Shown one piece after another: positions 52,529 to 64,000 of a DNA stretch of 64,000 nucleotides. The translations under genes and the position numbers were made by a program. The stretch lies in assembly GCA_008921705.1 (NCBI GenBank), contig VFFE01007601.1, forward strand, positions 1,415,974 to 1,479,973, written 5' to 3'. Origin of the DNA: Burhinus oedicnemus. Lineage: Eukaryota; Chordata; Aves; Charadriiformes; Burhinidae. The first letter of the stretch is position 1; every line of letters begins with the position of its first letter. The notes under the pieces were generated by a model. It did not search any database. It was not told the origin of the DNA and was given only the letters and a program-made list of their open reading frames with translations.

Positions 52529-52544
52529 AAAAAAAAAAAAAAAA
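52529..52544. repeat. Poly-A run (16 A)
   Basis: This is an uninterrupted run of 16 A about 300 bases right of the CR1 copy. CR1 elements do not end in poly-A, so it is unrelated to that insertion. Confidence 0.88.
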
Positions 52545-55500
52545 TATTGTGTCTTCATTGCTCATCAGTGAAATAGCTTCTCTGTCAGGGCAAGAGGCAA
52601 TTGCTCTTCTACGTGCCAGAGTCAGCATCAGCAGCCATCTGTATATTTGTTTAGCATCAACTAGTCTTGGCAATTAACACTTTGCACTGCTGTTTAGTTA
52701 CAGAGAAATAAGTGACTGTCGTTTCACTCCCAGCACTAGGCACTAACAGTGGGCAAAATTCAGCTTGCAGCATGGTCTGGGATGTTCCTGGCATTGAGAC
52801 CACTGTGGGTTTTTTCCCCCCATGGTTTAGCTTTGCCACATAATTGTCAGATACCACGCAGATTGCTTGGTACCCTATGGAATAACCTAGGCAACAGAGC
52901 AGGAGGGCCCCTGATTGCCTTCTTTTTTTTTTTAATAAATAAAAGAAAAAAAAAATTACCACAGTGTGACCATCCCCATTTATGCAGTGGGGTGTGGAGG
53001 AAGAGAAGAGAATGTCCCACTCCTGAGAATAGCTTTTAAGTGTATACATGCATTCATTAGCTTTGTTTACCCAGGAAAATGGCCACGTAAGTTAGAGGTA
53101 GTGTACTTGGATGGTTAATACAAATATATTCTTTGGTTCAAAGGCTCAGTGAAAAGAAGGGGGAAAAATAATGGTTCACACTGAGAGGTTATTTACTTTT
53201 CCAGAAAAATAGAAAACCTGGCAAGAAGAGGTTGTTTTCATTTTTCTATTTACTACTTATTTGTAGGCTTTTACTTTTCTTAAGCACAGGCCAACTTTGA
53301 CCGAAACTGTGCCTGTCTAAAACAAGTCAATTTTATAAACATCAAAAAATGTTGTCCTTACAAACAGAGCTTGATTTTAAGAAATAAGGAAATCAAACGT
53401 GCTAGTGTTTTCTCTATTTTTCAGACACCAACTTAAAGGAAGTCATTTCCAGTTAAACTTTCAGCTTGCTGGAAACCAGGTGACAATGGAGCCCTTGGCA
53501 AGGACAACAGGTGATGCTCAGAAGTCAGGAGATTGAGCAGAGATGTTGCTACCTCTGTTGATGTCACTGGAAGAGGAGGCTTCTGCAGCTGCCAGTAACC
53601 CCTCTCTGCCCAGCACACCCCACTGCTAACTCTACCGGGCCAACTGTGAGCCACCACCCCAAAGAGCTATGACACCGCTGGCTGCATCGTGGGATTCCCC
53701 TTCCCACACGCCAACATCCATCCTGCATGCTGGCAGCACAGGCCACCTGCAGTCACACCTGCTGGCTTTTTCAGACCTCCTGCCACACGCATTTAGGTTA
53801 GTCTTGCACAGCGAGTTAGCTACAAACCTAAAATAAGGGCCCCGGAACCTGCTCAGCTTTACTTCTCTTTGGTTGCCTGCAGTTTGAAAGCATAAATTTC
53901 GTTCCTCTAGAAACAGATCATGATCTATGCCTAGTCTGAGCAGAGGCTGTTCAAGCAGTCCATTACAACTCTGCCAGCACGCATTGGTCCTCTCTTGTGG
54001 TCCATGCACCACTTCCAAGACAAGAAAAGAACAATTGTGTAAATAACAATTTACATTCAGCTGTCAACTAGAAGGCAAATACATACCCCTTAGTGACAAA
54101 ATGTTGCCTTTCACCAAGACCTCACCTACAGCTCTCTGTCATTCTTTATACACAGCTGGTGATAATAAGCATACTGCAAACAGCTAAAAAACATGATATT
54201 GGGTCTGCAGTCAGAGCACATGCTGAGCGTTCAGTTCAAGGAAGAGCAAAAATTCGAAGGAATAGGATATGAGGGGGTTTATTACAGTATTAACTCTCCA
54301 GGAAAAGACATCTAGTCACCACAGGTCAGGTTTTTCTATTAAAATATCATCCTAATGCATCTCCAGGATCCTGAAGTATATGAAATTAGAAAATTTAATT
54401 CTACAGTATTCAAATGTAGTAATTAGAAATGATTACTGGAGCAGAGTAAATATCAAGTCTAGAACACACAGGAACTTAAGCCTTTCTGGCCTCACTAATT
54501 ACAGACAAAAACCTAAACATTAACAAGAAAAATATTTAAAACTCAAGAACACTGCTGCCTATTAGCAGAAATACTACTACTACAGCTTATAATTGTTGAA
54601 CATTTCAGTTTAAGTAGTCTGATAAAATGTAACTCTAAGTATTATCCGAGGTTTTTCTTTTTAAACTCAGGGATTTTGTTTAGTAGCTTTCACAATTATT
54701 TTTTTTTACTGTACTTTAAATTTTAAATTTGTGAAAGGTCAGTTCCCTGAGCAGGACAGAATTTCAGCTATAATTAAACTTACCAGGGCTCCAGGTACAT
54801 GTTCAAGTAGGTGAGCTGTGACCTTAACTGAGAAGCTCAAGATCACTGTGTTACAGGATTTTTTGGCAAGGAGAAGCAGAGTAAATTACTTACTTTTAGG
54901 GTTTCTTGTTGGCAGCATTACTGGCTGCACAAGAATGCAGAATGGTTTTTGAAGATAGGGCAGTTTTAAGAAAATAAACTCCCCTCTATCTGGTTTCAGT
55001 CTCTCCAACAAATCTCACAAAGGTCTGATGATGGCGCTTAGTGTAACCTAAACCTCAGCAAGGTCCTTTCTGAGGATTTTTTAAATGAAGATGCAGAATT
55101 TCAACCTTATTTTAAAGCAAGTGAACAACCTGCCGGCACAATGGGTCACTGACTTTTGAAAATCCTTTCTCCCTAAAATAAAGGTGAACATAAAAGAGGA
55201 CAGAAGGGTTTGCAGGTCCAAGCAGCTTCTAAGAAAAACGCCAGATAAGATTAGACAGGAAGAGATTTGGCAGCTCTACAACTTATAGCCATTAAAATGC
55301 AAGATATTATTTAGAAATTTATTCATCACAAGGACATGATTAGGAGGGGAAATCATGACTTCTGCCCTAGTCAAACAGGTTGAGATAAAGAGTTAGATGA
55401 AACTTTCCAGTAGAAAAATTTAGTTTTGGCAGAGATTTCCTTTCTTCTCTCTCTCTCCCTGCCTCAAAACAGACAACTTAAACCATTGTACAGGAGAAGT

Positions 55501-56718
55501 TTCTGAAATACCTCCAAAAATTGGTTGAAATATTTAATTAGAGATGAGCAATAAGGGTTTTTGCCTTCATTCTGTGATGTGGGATGTACAAAAGCACAGT
55601 ATCTTCTATAATGCACCAGTGGCACTATGATAAGCCTTGTATTATTAAAATGCTTTGGTTTTCAAGTATTTTCAAAGAAACTTTGTTCCATGAAAAAACT
55701 TCTCCCTTTTCTGTTATTCTAAAAAAATCTAAGCAGCTCTTATGCTGACTGGATTCCTGATGTCCCACATGCCCAGCACCTACAAATGAGTAAGTACATT
55801 TTATATTTACTCTAGCTTGCTAATTAAATAACTCTTTCTTGCATCTGAAGGCACAAAGCCAGCAATAGTCCTTTTCTGTGCTTTGCAGCAGGGAGGCAGC
55901 ACAATCCACTAAACCTGACCACAATTCAAAGCAATGATCTGCTTAGACCCCAGACCAGACGCTGAAAAACACCTTTTGCTGTATGTTCACACAGCCTACA
56001 TATACTGTGTTTCCATATTTTGGTTAGCTGGACAGCAACCGAGGACAGGGTTTGGGCTCTGCGCTCCAGATATATCCTCATCCCTGGATGGGCATGGGAA
56101 TAAGGACAGTATTCACCACTCAACTTTCATTTAAAAAATAAGAAACAATAATCCTTAGCCAGCAGTAGGTAATGGCAGCGAGCTGGTTACACAGAATAGT
56201 ATTTTTCATGCTGCTTTGCAAAGGAACAGGCAGGAAGGGCATTGGCATTATCATCCTGACATTAGAGGAATGAATGAGGAATAGGGAGCTGAAGAAATTA
56301 GTCTAAATTGGAAGTTTCTTGGCACGATCAGGAAGAGCCAGGACATTCTGTTAGTGCTCATTCCATATTCTCAGATTGTTTCACTACCAGTACAATTTAT
56401 TCAAACTAAAAATAAAAGTACATTTTTACTTCCACTAAAGATGGTTAATCTTGGGTGAACAGTTTCAACATCTCTGGTAATTTCTACATCAAAGAATATA
56501 TTTAGAATAAGAGCAGACATTTTTCCCATCAAATAGGATGTTCTGATTCAAGTGGGAATTAGTACTCGGAAAACCCTTATGTCATACTGCTCAGGAGGTT
56601 CAGAGAACCTTGAACTCTGGGCCACAAAGCTTGAGTTGGGGGGGGGCACAGAAAACAGTAGCACATTGCCCCACATTTTAAACAAGTTAAAGCTTTGAGA
56701 AATACTCTACCCACAGGA

Positions 56719-56740
56719 GGGGGGGGGGGGAGGGGGAAGG
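56719..56740. repeat. G12 run with further G clusters
   Basis: Twelve consecutive G are followed by A, five G, AA and two G. It is a homopurine tract that could stall polymerases or form a quadruplex. A shorter run of nine G lies about 75 bases upstream at 56638-56646. The length is likely polymorphic or error-prone. Confidence 0.85.
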
Positions 56741-59022
56741 GCAAAAAATCTTCTATTTTATCATGTTGATCACTTTTTTTAACTGACCGTACTGTAAAAG
56801 GTGTTGTCTACTGACATTTGACAGAAGAGATAACTTTATGAGTAAAGAAAAAAAGCCAGTAAATGGCTTCCCTGTTCCTTTGCAGACAATAATCTTTCTG
56901 TCACTCAGCAAGCCATTTTCCATTATCACTACTACAGTAATGTAGAGTCTTTTTTATTCCTCACAAAGAATATTCATCATTTATAGATAACCTCCCCTCA
57001 GTTGTTTCTCTTCATCTCTTACTAACACGATTCCCTCCAAATCTCCATTTATCTTGGGATTCATGAAACTTTCATGTCATTCTTTCTTGTCCAGAACAAC
57101 ACCTGTTAACTTCCTGCATCAAAACGACAGAGACTGAGGAAAGTTCCTCCTGAAATGAGTTTCTGCAGTTCTTCAGCTCTGACCTTTTAAACTGTGATGC
57201 TCCTTATCCTTGATGTATTCCGTAGTATCAACCACTTTGGTTCAAATATTTGTGTCCTAGGAAAAAGAATATTGAGCTAGAGCACCATTTTCTTCCTATT
57301 GTGGAGAATGCTCTCAAAAGACCTCCTGTTCAGGCCACCCTTCTGTTAACGGACCATTTTTTAACTGCAGTCTCCTTTTCCTGCCTTCCCTGAGGGCTCC
57401 CTTCCCCCAGATTTCCCTCACTTTTGGGTCAAAATTTAAAAGGTTTTCCTCAAAACACCTTCATATCACAGAAACACTGTTCTTTTCCAGTATAATGCCT
57501 TATTCCAAATAAAGCCTTGTGAGTCTGGACTTATTTCTACCCCTGCTACTGACATCATATGGTACTTAAGTGGTGGTAAACTAGAAAAATTTAAATCACT
57601 CTACCCCAATATGGAAAGTTAATACATTCCTAATAATAATTCTCTGTACAGAAGTGCAGTAAAAGACTGCCAGTCTGTGCCAGGTGCCATTGGGAACCGA
57701 AAGCAGTGCTTCCCTAACTTTGCGTTATGGCATTGAAAAGGTGCTTACCCAGTGGTCATAGCAAAGCTCATTAGACAAGTCATTAGGTGAAACAGTTATG
57801 TTGAAGATTTGTCCTTCCTTTGGTGCACTGATCTTGCCAAAGAACTTTTACATTTCAGCTTGTAAAAGCCACATAGACTGTTTCACCCTTCCCAGAGACC
57901 CCCTGCATGAGGAAGCTAAATTTCACTATATTTTTTTCAAACAAAGGAGGCTCTCGACCTTTTAGCAGGTGCTTGTAACAAACCAGAGTGTTTTGTCAAG
58001 TACTAGACTCCCAGTAGCAGGCAGCATATGCTTAAAGCAGACATAGCATTATACCTCCTGATATACGATCTACACTCCCAGCAAACCTTGTTTGGGAAAA
58101 TTTGAGAGTGGGAGTTTGCATTGCTACCGTCCTCTGTTTAAGAGCTGTTGACGGATCTTACTTTCATGACCATCTGCCTTTTGAAACAATCTATATTTCT
58201 GGCCTTCAAAACACATTCTATGCAGCACATAATTACATTGCTGACGCTGCCATCAAAGTTATTTGCGTTCAGACCTTCAGCATTATTTCCTTTGGCCTTC
58301 AAGTTCTTGTCCTGACTGAGAATATAATTCACATATCTCTTTCCTGAACGACAATATTTAATTCCAAGCCCATGCCTGTGCACATACAGTTAGGGGAATA
58401 TTCTTCCCTGTGTTGATTACTTTCCTTTCACTAACAGAATTATTTTACCACTTTCTTGTTCAGAAAATCAGGATGGTGAAATCCTTCTGCAACAGTTTTA
58501 ATTTTATCTCCTTTTGTATCAAGTCTCAATTCTCTCTTTTCACTCACCCCTTTCCCATATTGTTACGAACATAGAGCTTCCCCTGTTGCACAAACTGATT
58601 TTTTTTTTAAACCATCTTTGACAACATTTCACTTACATCAACATCAGTGATAGCTCAGTTACTACAAAAACTTCTAGCTGAAACTAACCAAAAGCTTTTT
58701 TAGGAAGCTAACTATATACCACAGTAGCCAGATCATTTTGCTTCACACATTCATTAGCTCGTCTAAAATTTAAGACCTGTAACTTCTCCATGAAAGAACA
58801 CTTCAAAATCAACAGACATACATTTTGATAACAAGTAGCAGCTCTTTTCCACTGGTTTGTGTTTTTAAGGCTACAATCAGTAATGCACTAATTTTGCATT
58901 TTCTTTCTTTTAGAAATCTTGATCAAGCATCCCTGATATAGGCACTTGCCACTCACCCTCTTTTTAGAACTTTATTGGTTCCCTTTTGGGAAGGGAAGGG
59001 TAGGCCTTCTTTTACCTCCCTA

Positions 59023-59080
59023 TTCCAGTAAAAGCAGCCTGTTTTTTCCAGTTCCAGTAAGAACAGCCTGTTCTTTATCC
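59023..59080 (+). repeat. 29-bp imperfect tandem duplication
   Basis: Two adjacent units each start with 'ttccagtaa' or 'ttccagtaag' and contain 'cagcctgtt'. They are offset by 29 bases with a handful of mismatches. It looks like a small old tandem duplication with no coding meaning visible. Confidence 0.7.
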
Positions 59081-59630
59081 AATTACAAAAACCTGTGTGG
59101 AAGAGAAAAAAAAGCAAAAGTAAGGGGAGGACACAGTAAATTCAAAGCAGCTAAGGATGCGTACCATAGAAAAGAAAAGCAACACAGGTTTAAATGACCT
59201 CCTCCTACTTTGGTGCTGACTTTTGACAAGCTTTATGTAGAAATCTACTGCTTTCTTTTGGGTTTCTGATGGATTTTCTTAGGCTAGCTCTGGCTGTAAT
59301 GCTTGACAGCCATTTGCACTGTTCGAGAGAGGGTTGGTGGGCTCCACCCTGTTTCCAGCAAAGAAGAGAGATAAACACATCATTGTGTCCTTGTAGCGCT
59401 CATAACAAAGATAAGGAGTTTTAAACAGAATCAACCTCTAACCCCTGGCAGGGTAAGCTTCCAGCTCAGCTCCAGCTGCTAGGCTGCAGCAGGAAGATTG
59501 AGCACTGCTACTGTCATAGAGAAAGATCCTAATACCCTTAGACCTGTTATCAGCACATGTCGGCATCCAAATATATTATCACTGGTTACATTTAGTTTCG
59601 TTTTCTCTCATCTCGTATGCTTTTCTCCAG

Positions 59631-59788
59631 TGCTTGGCTGAGCTTATAAAATGATGACCAAGCTATTTGAAAAGCAACAAAAGCTGTTAGCCGAGGTTGA
59701 CAGGGTGCTGTTGGCATCAGAAGCTGGCATCGACGAGATCTGGGATCTGTTCAAACAGAACCAGGATGGTATACGTGAGGTAGAGAAG
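59631..59788 (+). CDS. Candidate first coding exon, gene not recognised
   Basis: The exon is preceded by a pyrimidine-rich tract ending 'cttttctccag' (acceptor AG at 59629-59630) and ends 'GAGAAG|gtaaca' (donor GT at 59789). An in-frame TGA at 59639-59641 followed by ATG at 59651 implies that the first 20 bases are 5' UTR and translation starts here. A second ATG follows directly, and A at -3 suits initiation. The 46 codons (59651-59788) end on a whole codon (phase 0). The peptide begins MMTKLFEKQQKLLAEVDRV and is rich in Lys, Glu, Asp, Leu and Gln. It would form amphipathic helix, perhaps coiled coil, with no signal peptide or membrane segment. It carries several CpGs in otherwise CpG-poor DNA, as exons often do. 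I do not recognise the family and assign no function. A chance frame is the main alternative. The frame stays open for 19 more codons beyond the donor before a stop at 59846-59848. Confidence 0.45.
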
Positions 59789-61530
59789 GTAACACCTCTT
59801 ACTAACACAAAAACAATCCCACCACAGTTCCAAAGGATGGTATTGTAATCATATGGGAAAAGAAATACACAAAACTAGGAAGTTGTTCCCTAGGTACAAT
59901 TCTTACTAGCTATCCACCAGATGCAAATACATTTTTTGGCTAAGCACGTTAATCCGTGAAACAAAGAAAGCTAAAGTTATAGGATCTATTAGCTATAAGG
60001 GTAAGACTAAAGTCATTGCTCAGTTGTAATTAACTGGATAACAACTGTGAATGGGATAAATCCAGAATCCGAGGTCTGAGCCTGGTCACTGCTGTCTTCT
60101 TACCTGTCTTTTGCATTAAAAGTACTAGTCCTGTTACCCTCCCATAACCTGAATGCACACGTAGCATAAGGGCTTTGAGGTAATCTTCCTCTTAGAGGGT
60201 GCTAGTAAGGTCATGGGGGGAGGGTGGGCATATGGAAGAGAAGTTTGTTTGGGATTTATTTTTTGGGGGTGGAAGGAGGTGCTGTTTTTCCCCAACATGG
60301 GTAGCTTACGGGTTTTTAGGTGGGAAAAATACAGCTGTCTGACTCCAACAGCAGACACAAGTCTGGATTAAAATTGTTAAACCCACTGAACTGAAGACAT
60401 CTGTAAACATCATTGTATTTAGATTAACGCAAGTAAATCTAAATTTCCTTTCTCTTCAAAACAAGAAAAATGGACTAACTTGCTCTATGAGCATAGCTAT
60501 GTGAAAGAGAAAGGCAAGGAAGCGAAAGCAAGTCTTTGGGGTTCGTTGTGCGTTCACACTCCTGGAGCACTCTGTAGCTGACAGAACAGTCACTGAAGTG
60601 AGCGGTACAGGCTTCCGGCTCTCTGATCACCGGAGAAAAAGATGAACGCTTAAGAGAAACAAATTATATAAGCAATAAGGGCGCACGTAAAGTGATTTGG
60701 GAAAGGGCAGCTTTCTCTCTAGTCATCACTGATGAAAGCTGGCAGTTGGCAGCTAGAAGCTCTAGGCACTGCCTGGCAGATTTCAGAGAGTTGCGCCTTT
60801 GAAGAAACTGCAAACCTGTACTGAGTGACAACAATAATCAGTCAGAAGAGAGCATGTGTTATACCTTATCAAATCAGAGCGTGCTAATGGCTCCAGAGAG
60901 AGCCTCTAAAATAAAAAATATCCAAAGCATTGAGATAAATAGCTCAAAAAGAATTAATGATAGCCATTTAAATTACTCCTAGCACAGAGTCGTTTGCTAT
61001 AGACACAGGCTGCAATGAAACATTTAAGACAAAACTAAAAATTCAGGGAAAGATATAGACATGTCAGGCATCTAAGGATCTTCAACAGAATATCTCTCGT
61101 CTTGGGGGCAGCAACAGAAGCGCTAGTGACAGGGAACATCCACCAGACTGTGAGGATTTCTGCTTTTTCATCAGAGACCCGCATACATGCACACGTCAAT
61201 GCGTCCATCAGAAGACAGCACTGAGCTGAGAGCAGCTGAGCTCAGCACCTCTTCTTATTTTGGAGTGCATTCAAGGCAATGAGGTGGGGCCAGCCAAGCA
61301 GTATAAATCAAGGGTTTGTATTCATGACGTCAAGTCCAAAGGGCTAATTTCAGAAACTGTTATTTAGTTCTTAACAAAGAACAAATACATAGCCCTTGCA
61401 AATTCTCTGGGAAACCAGAAGATGCATTTATGTCAGGGTAAGGAAGAACACTCCTACAGCGACCATACACTTATTGTTTCAATGACTGTTTCTCTTTCAG
61501 TTCCCAGATATCTTGGAAATTCAACTTTAC
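59789..61530. other. Non-coding, possibly intron of the 59631 exon
   Basis: No exon is seen. The segment has a G-rich patch at about 60215-60290. It also has a TATAAAT at 61302-61308 with a perfect TGACGTCA cyclic-AMP-response-type octamer at 61325-61332. These are probably chance, because no transcript start is otherwise indicated. If the upstream exon is real, this would be the beginning of its first coding intron. Confidence 0.5.
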
Positions 61531-62060
61531 ATAGAATAGAACCACAGAATAGTTTGGGTTGGAAGGGACCTTTAAAGGTCATCTAGTCCAACCCCCCTGC
61601 AATGAGCAGGGACATCTTCAACTAGATCAGGTTGCTCAGAGCCTCATCCAACATGACCTTGAACATTTCCAGGGATGAGGCATCTACCACCTCTCTGGGC
61701 AACCTGTGCCAGTGTTTCACCATCCTCATTGTAAAAAATATGTCTTCCTTATATCTAGTCTAAATCTATCTTCCTTTAGTTTAAAAACATTACCCCTTTT
61801 CCTATTGCTACGAGCCCTACTAAAAAGTCTTTCCCTCATCTTTCTTATAAGCCCCCTTTAAGTACTGAAAGGCTGCAGTAAGGTCTCCCCACAGCCTTCT
61901 CTTCTCCAGGCTGAACAACCCCGGTTCTCTCAGCCTGTCCTCGTAGCAGAGGTACTCCATCCCTCTGATCATCTTGTGGCCGTCCTCTGGACCTGCTCCA
62001 AGAGGTCCATGTATTTCCTGTGCTGAGGGCTCCAGAGCTGGATGCAGTAATCTCTCTACT
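61531..62060 (-). mobile_element. CR1 LINE 3' fragment, minus strand
   Basis: On the plus strand it opens with 'atagaatagaaccacagaat' and 'ggttggaagggacc', the reverse complement of the avian CR1 3' terminus. It then follows the CR1 3' UTR and the last part of the ORF2 reverse-transcriptase frame, breaking off after 'gctggatgcagta' near 62049. It is about 500 bases long and strongly 5'-truncated. The coding remnant has a one-base deletion near 61975 relative to the family pattern, so its frame is lost, and further changes follow. It belongs to a different CR1 subtype from the 51-kb copy, judging by the text just inside the terminus ('ggttggaagggacc' against 'ggggccagaagggacc'). Confidence 0.93.
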
Positions 62061-62432
62061 TGGGTTTGGTGGTTTTCTTTAGTCTTTCTGTAAATAATTC
62101 ATAGAGGTCGAACATGTCTCTAATGTTTTTCTAACCATCTTATGTACTGTATATGTTTCTGCAGTACTCAGAAAAAAAAAGTTCAAATTTGGAATGCAGC
62201 ATAGGAGAAGAGGAAAGAGTGAATACAGTTTGCAGAGGATTAATGTAGGATACGTCATATGAATAATAGATACCAAAAGGCAAAAACTGGACACCTGAGA
62301 CTTGCACAACTCTCCTGGAAAGTTCAGCAATTTATTTTCTTCCTTTTCACAACAGTTGTAATAAATGCCTCCTGTTCAAACATACATTAAAATAATTTAT
62401 TTTTCTTATCTTGAAACTATCTCTTCAAACAG
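62061..62432. other. Non-coding, no gene seen
   Basis: This is AT-rich sequence between the CR1 fragment and a possible exon. The right end is pyrimidine-rich and leads to the AG at 62431-62432. Nothing else is recognisable. Confidence 0.5.
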
Positions 62433-62547
62433 TCGCTTAGTGAAATCACAATCTCAGAAAAATCTGTCTTTCAGTTGGGAACCAAGAAGCAATGGCAATA
62501 CTTATCGGCACATTTCCAGTTCAGTGGAGATGCAACAGGACCAAAAC
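62433..62547 (+). CDS. Weak candidate exon downstream of 59631
   Basis: After an AG at 62431-62432, the frame that would continue from the phase-0 end of the 59788 donor is open and reads SLSEITISEKSVFQLG at its start. A possible donor GT lies at 62548 (context AAAAC|gtatat, moderate). It must be used before an in-frame TAG at 62580. A different frame here is also open for about 129 codons (62365-62754), so openness alone is weak evidence. A second strong acceptor/donor pair at 62583-62634 competes with it, because only 35 bases separate the two. No family is recognised. Treat it as a prompt for checking, not as a gene call. Confidence 0.18.
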
Positions 62548-62634
62548 GTATATCCTCATCGTTGTTTCTTATTCTCTTATAGTCTCAGCAGATTCATTCT
62601 ATGTAACTATAATTGCCAGAAACAATCTTTCAAA

Positions 62635-64000
62635 GTAAGTGCTACTATACAAAGGTCTTTGAAGGTAAAAGAGGAAGGATGGAAAGTAGAGGTGTTTAGT
62701 GAAAGGAACATTAATTTGAAAATAATCACATTCTCTCCCATACCGATAGGGTGACTTACACGCAAAGAAGGCAGCTCTGTGTAAGCAACACCCTAGATTT
62801 CTGTGTGTTTATCAGCCAAGTTAAGCAGCCATGTTCCTAACAAAAAAAAAAAAAAAAAAAAGCGTGTTTATTCATGCTCTAAGAGCAAGCAAACTGTCCT
62901 ATCTCACGATAGGTCACATTATGCCCTCCGGTTAAGCAGCAAAATATTTCACTGTTCATGATTTCTACTGCTTAAATTCAGAAGCATATGAGGAGAAACA
63001 AACACCACCAAGGGCCAGACTAATCCCCTTAAAGAGGAAAATCCACTGAAATCAACAGCTAAGCTAAGCAATTGCCTTCTATACTTCCTGCTGCAGAAAG
63101 ATATTTGAACCTGCTGTCAACAGGGAGCAGTCCAAGCGGGAGCGTCAGAGATTTATGTTTTTCATCTGTGCACCCAGCACGCACCAGTGAGCACAACAGT
63201 GATACAGATGAGAGGTGTTGCCACAAATGCTCTTAGCAGAGCCTGACTACCCTGGGCTGCTGCTCACCACCGTACCCTGTTGCTGCCTCATCCATGGGAC
63301 TGCTGCTCTGGGTCAGCCCAGCCCAAAGCAGCTCTCGCTTGGTTCACCCCAGTGTTTCCGTTTCAGAGGTGCTGGCACATGGAGCAAGACCAGCAAATGC
63401 AAATGGGTGGACACCTTCTCTGATCTGAGCCCTTCTCTAACCTAAGGGGAGACGGTTGGTCAAGGCATCTTGCTCATCGGTGCAAACTCAGCATCTCACC
63501 ACTTAACTCACTTCCAGAATTCTCTCTCACACCAGAATCACCACATCAGGGCAGCAGCTTTGGGATTACAGATTACATCTGCACAGCTAGACAATTAATT
63601 GTTCCCTTCCCCATGAGTTTCTTGCTACAAAATACCAACTCTTTTAGAATACAAGAAAGGTCAGACGACAGCTGACAGTACAGTCTTATCTGTCTTGATT
63701 TCTCAGATTGAATTAAAACAAGAGATAAGAGGAGGGGTTTTCAGCCAAGCTTCTTGTTGCTGTTTTTTAATCCTTAACACTAATGTCTAGCTGTGCTGGA
63801 AACAGTCGGGACTCCCACAGCTTTTATTGGGTCTAATATTGCAAAAGCTGTGTATTAGTTCTAAGATCAGGAGATACAAGATTATAAAAGTCAACTTTAT
63901 GGGAGAATAGAACATGAACATTTAGAGGTGTTTCGGAAAGAGCAGCTTTTCAACATGGCATAAACTAACAAGAAAAGTTAAATCAGTTGTAATTTGTTTG
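62635..64000. other. Non-coding, no gene seen
   Basis: This stretch includes a 20-base A run at 62842-62861 and otherwise ordinary sequence to the window edge. The 76-codon open frame at 63215-63445 shows no domain. Any further exons of the putative gene at 59.6 kb would lie beyond the window. Confidence 0.55.
62842..62861. repeat. Poly-A run (20 A)
   Basis: This is an uninterrupted run of 20 A with no recognisable retroposon body to its left. Confidence 0.9.

Larger units (their letters stand above)
52226..59630. other. Unique non-coding DNA, no gene seen
   Basis: No exon or transposon is supportable. Simple features include a 16-base A run at 52529-52544, G runs at 56638-56646 and 56719-56730, and a 29-base imperfect tandem duplication at 59023-59080. 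A minus-strand open frame of 128 codons at 53632-54018 sits in a mildly GC-rich patch without domains. If the exon at 59631 is real, this stretch is the upstream intron or 5' flank of that gene. Confidence 0.6.

Noticed and set aside
53632..54018. 128-codon minus-strand frame in a GC-richer patch
   Set aside because: Raised GC lowers stop frequency. The peptide shows no domain and there are no fitting splice sites.
55022..55080. TGATGA ... CTGA spacing like a box C/D snoRNA
   Set aside because: The flanking bases do not form the terminal stem expected of box C/D RNAs. The boxes alone are common by chance.

Overview
The window looks like bird nuclear DNA. It is AT-rich and almost gene-free. 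It carries CR1 LINE copies of the avian type, whose 3' ends show as the 'atagaatcacagaatag' kind of terminus followed by the 'tctagtccaacccc' block. I see no bacterial, viral or plasmid features, and no operons, rRNA, tRNA, CRISPR array or CpG-island promoter. It reads like an intergenic stretch or a set of long introns. Most open frames here are short chance frames in non-coding DNA.

Layout. Positions 1-8.7 kb are unique AT-rich DNA with small T/G simple repeats. About 8.7-9.4 kb is an old, heavily mutated CR1 reverse-transcriptase fragment on the minus strand. From 9.4 to 44.7 kb the DNA is mostly unique and non-coding, broken by an old CR1 3'-UTR fragment on the plus strand near 23.1 kb, homopolymer runs, and a G/T-skewed tract near 39.6 kb. 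At 44.73-45.59 kb a 371-bp block occurs twice, 485 bp apart, with only two mismatches; a very long poly-T run and a 20-N gap lie between the copies. This is most simply an assembly artefact: two overlapping contig ends or two alleles placed side by side. A second G/T-rich tract lies near 50.1 kb. A better-preserved but dead CR1 copy occupies 51.17-52.23 kb (minus strand), and a shorter CR1 3' fragment occupies 61.53-62.06 kb (minus strand).

The only stretch that looks like a host protein-coding exon is 59631-59788 (plus strand). It has a good polypyrimidine/AG acceptor, an ATG with an upstream in-frame stop, 46 codons of charged helix-like protein, and a GT donor at an intact codon boundary. 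I do not recognise the gene. Possible downstream exons near 62.4-62.6 kb are much weaker. If these are real, a plus-strand gene begins its coding region near 59.65 kb and continues past the right edge, and the rest of the window is its upstream flank or its 5' introns.

I found no convincing new biological system. The items most worth checking are the unassigned exon, the duplicated block around the gap, and the G-rich strand-skewed tracts.
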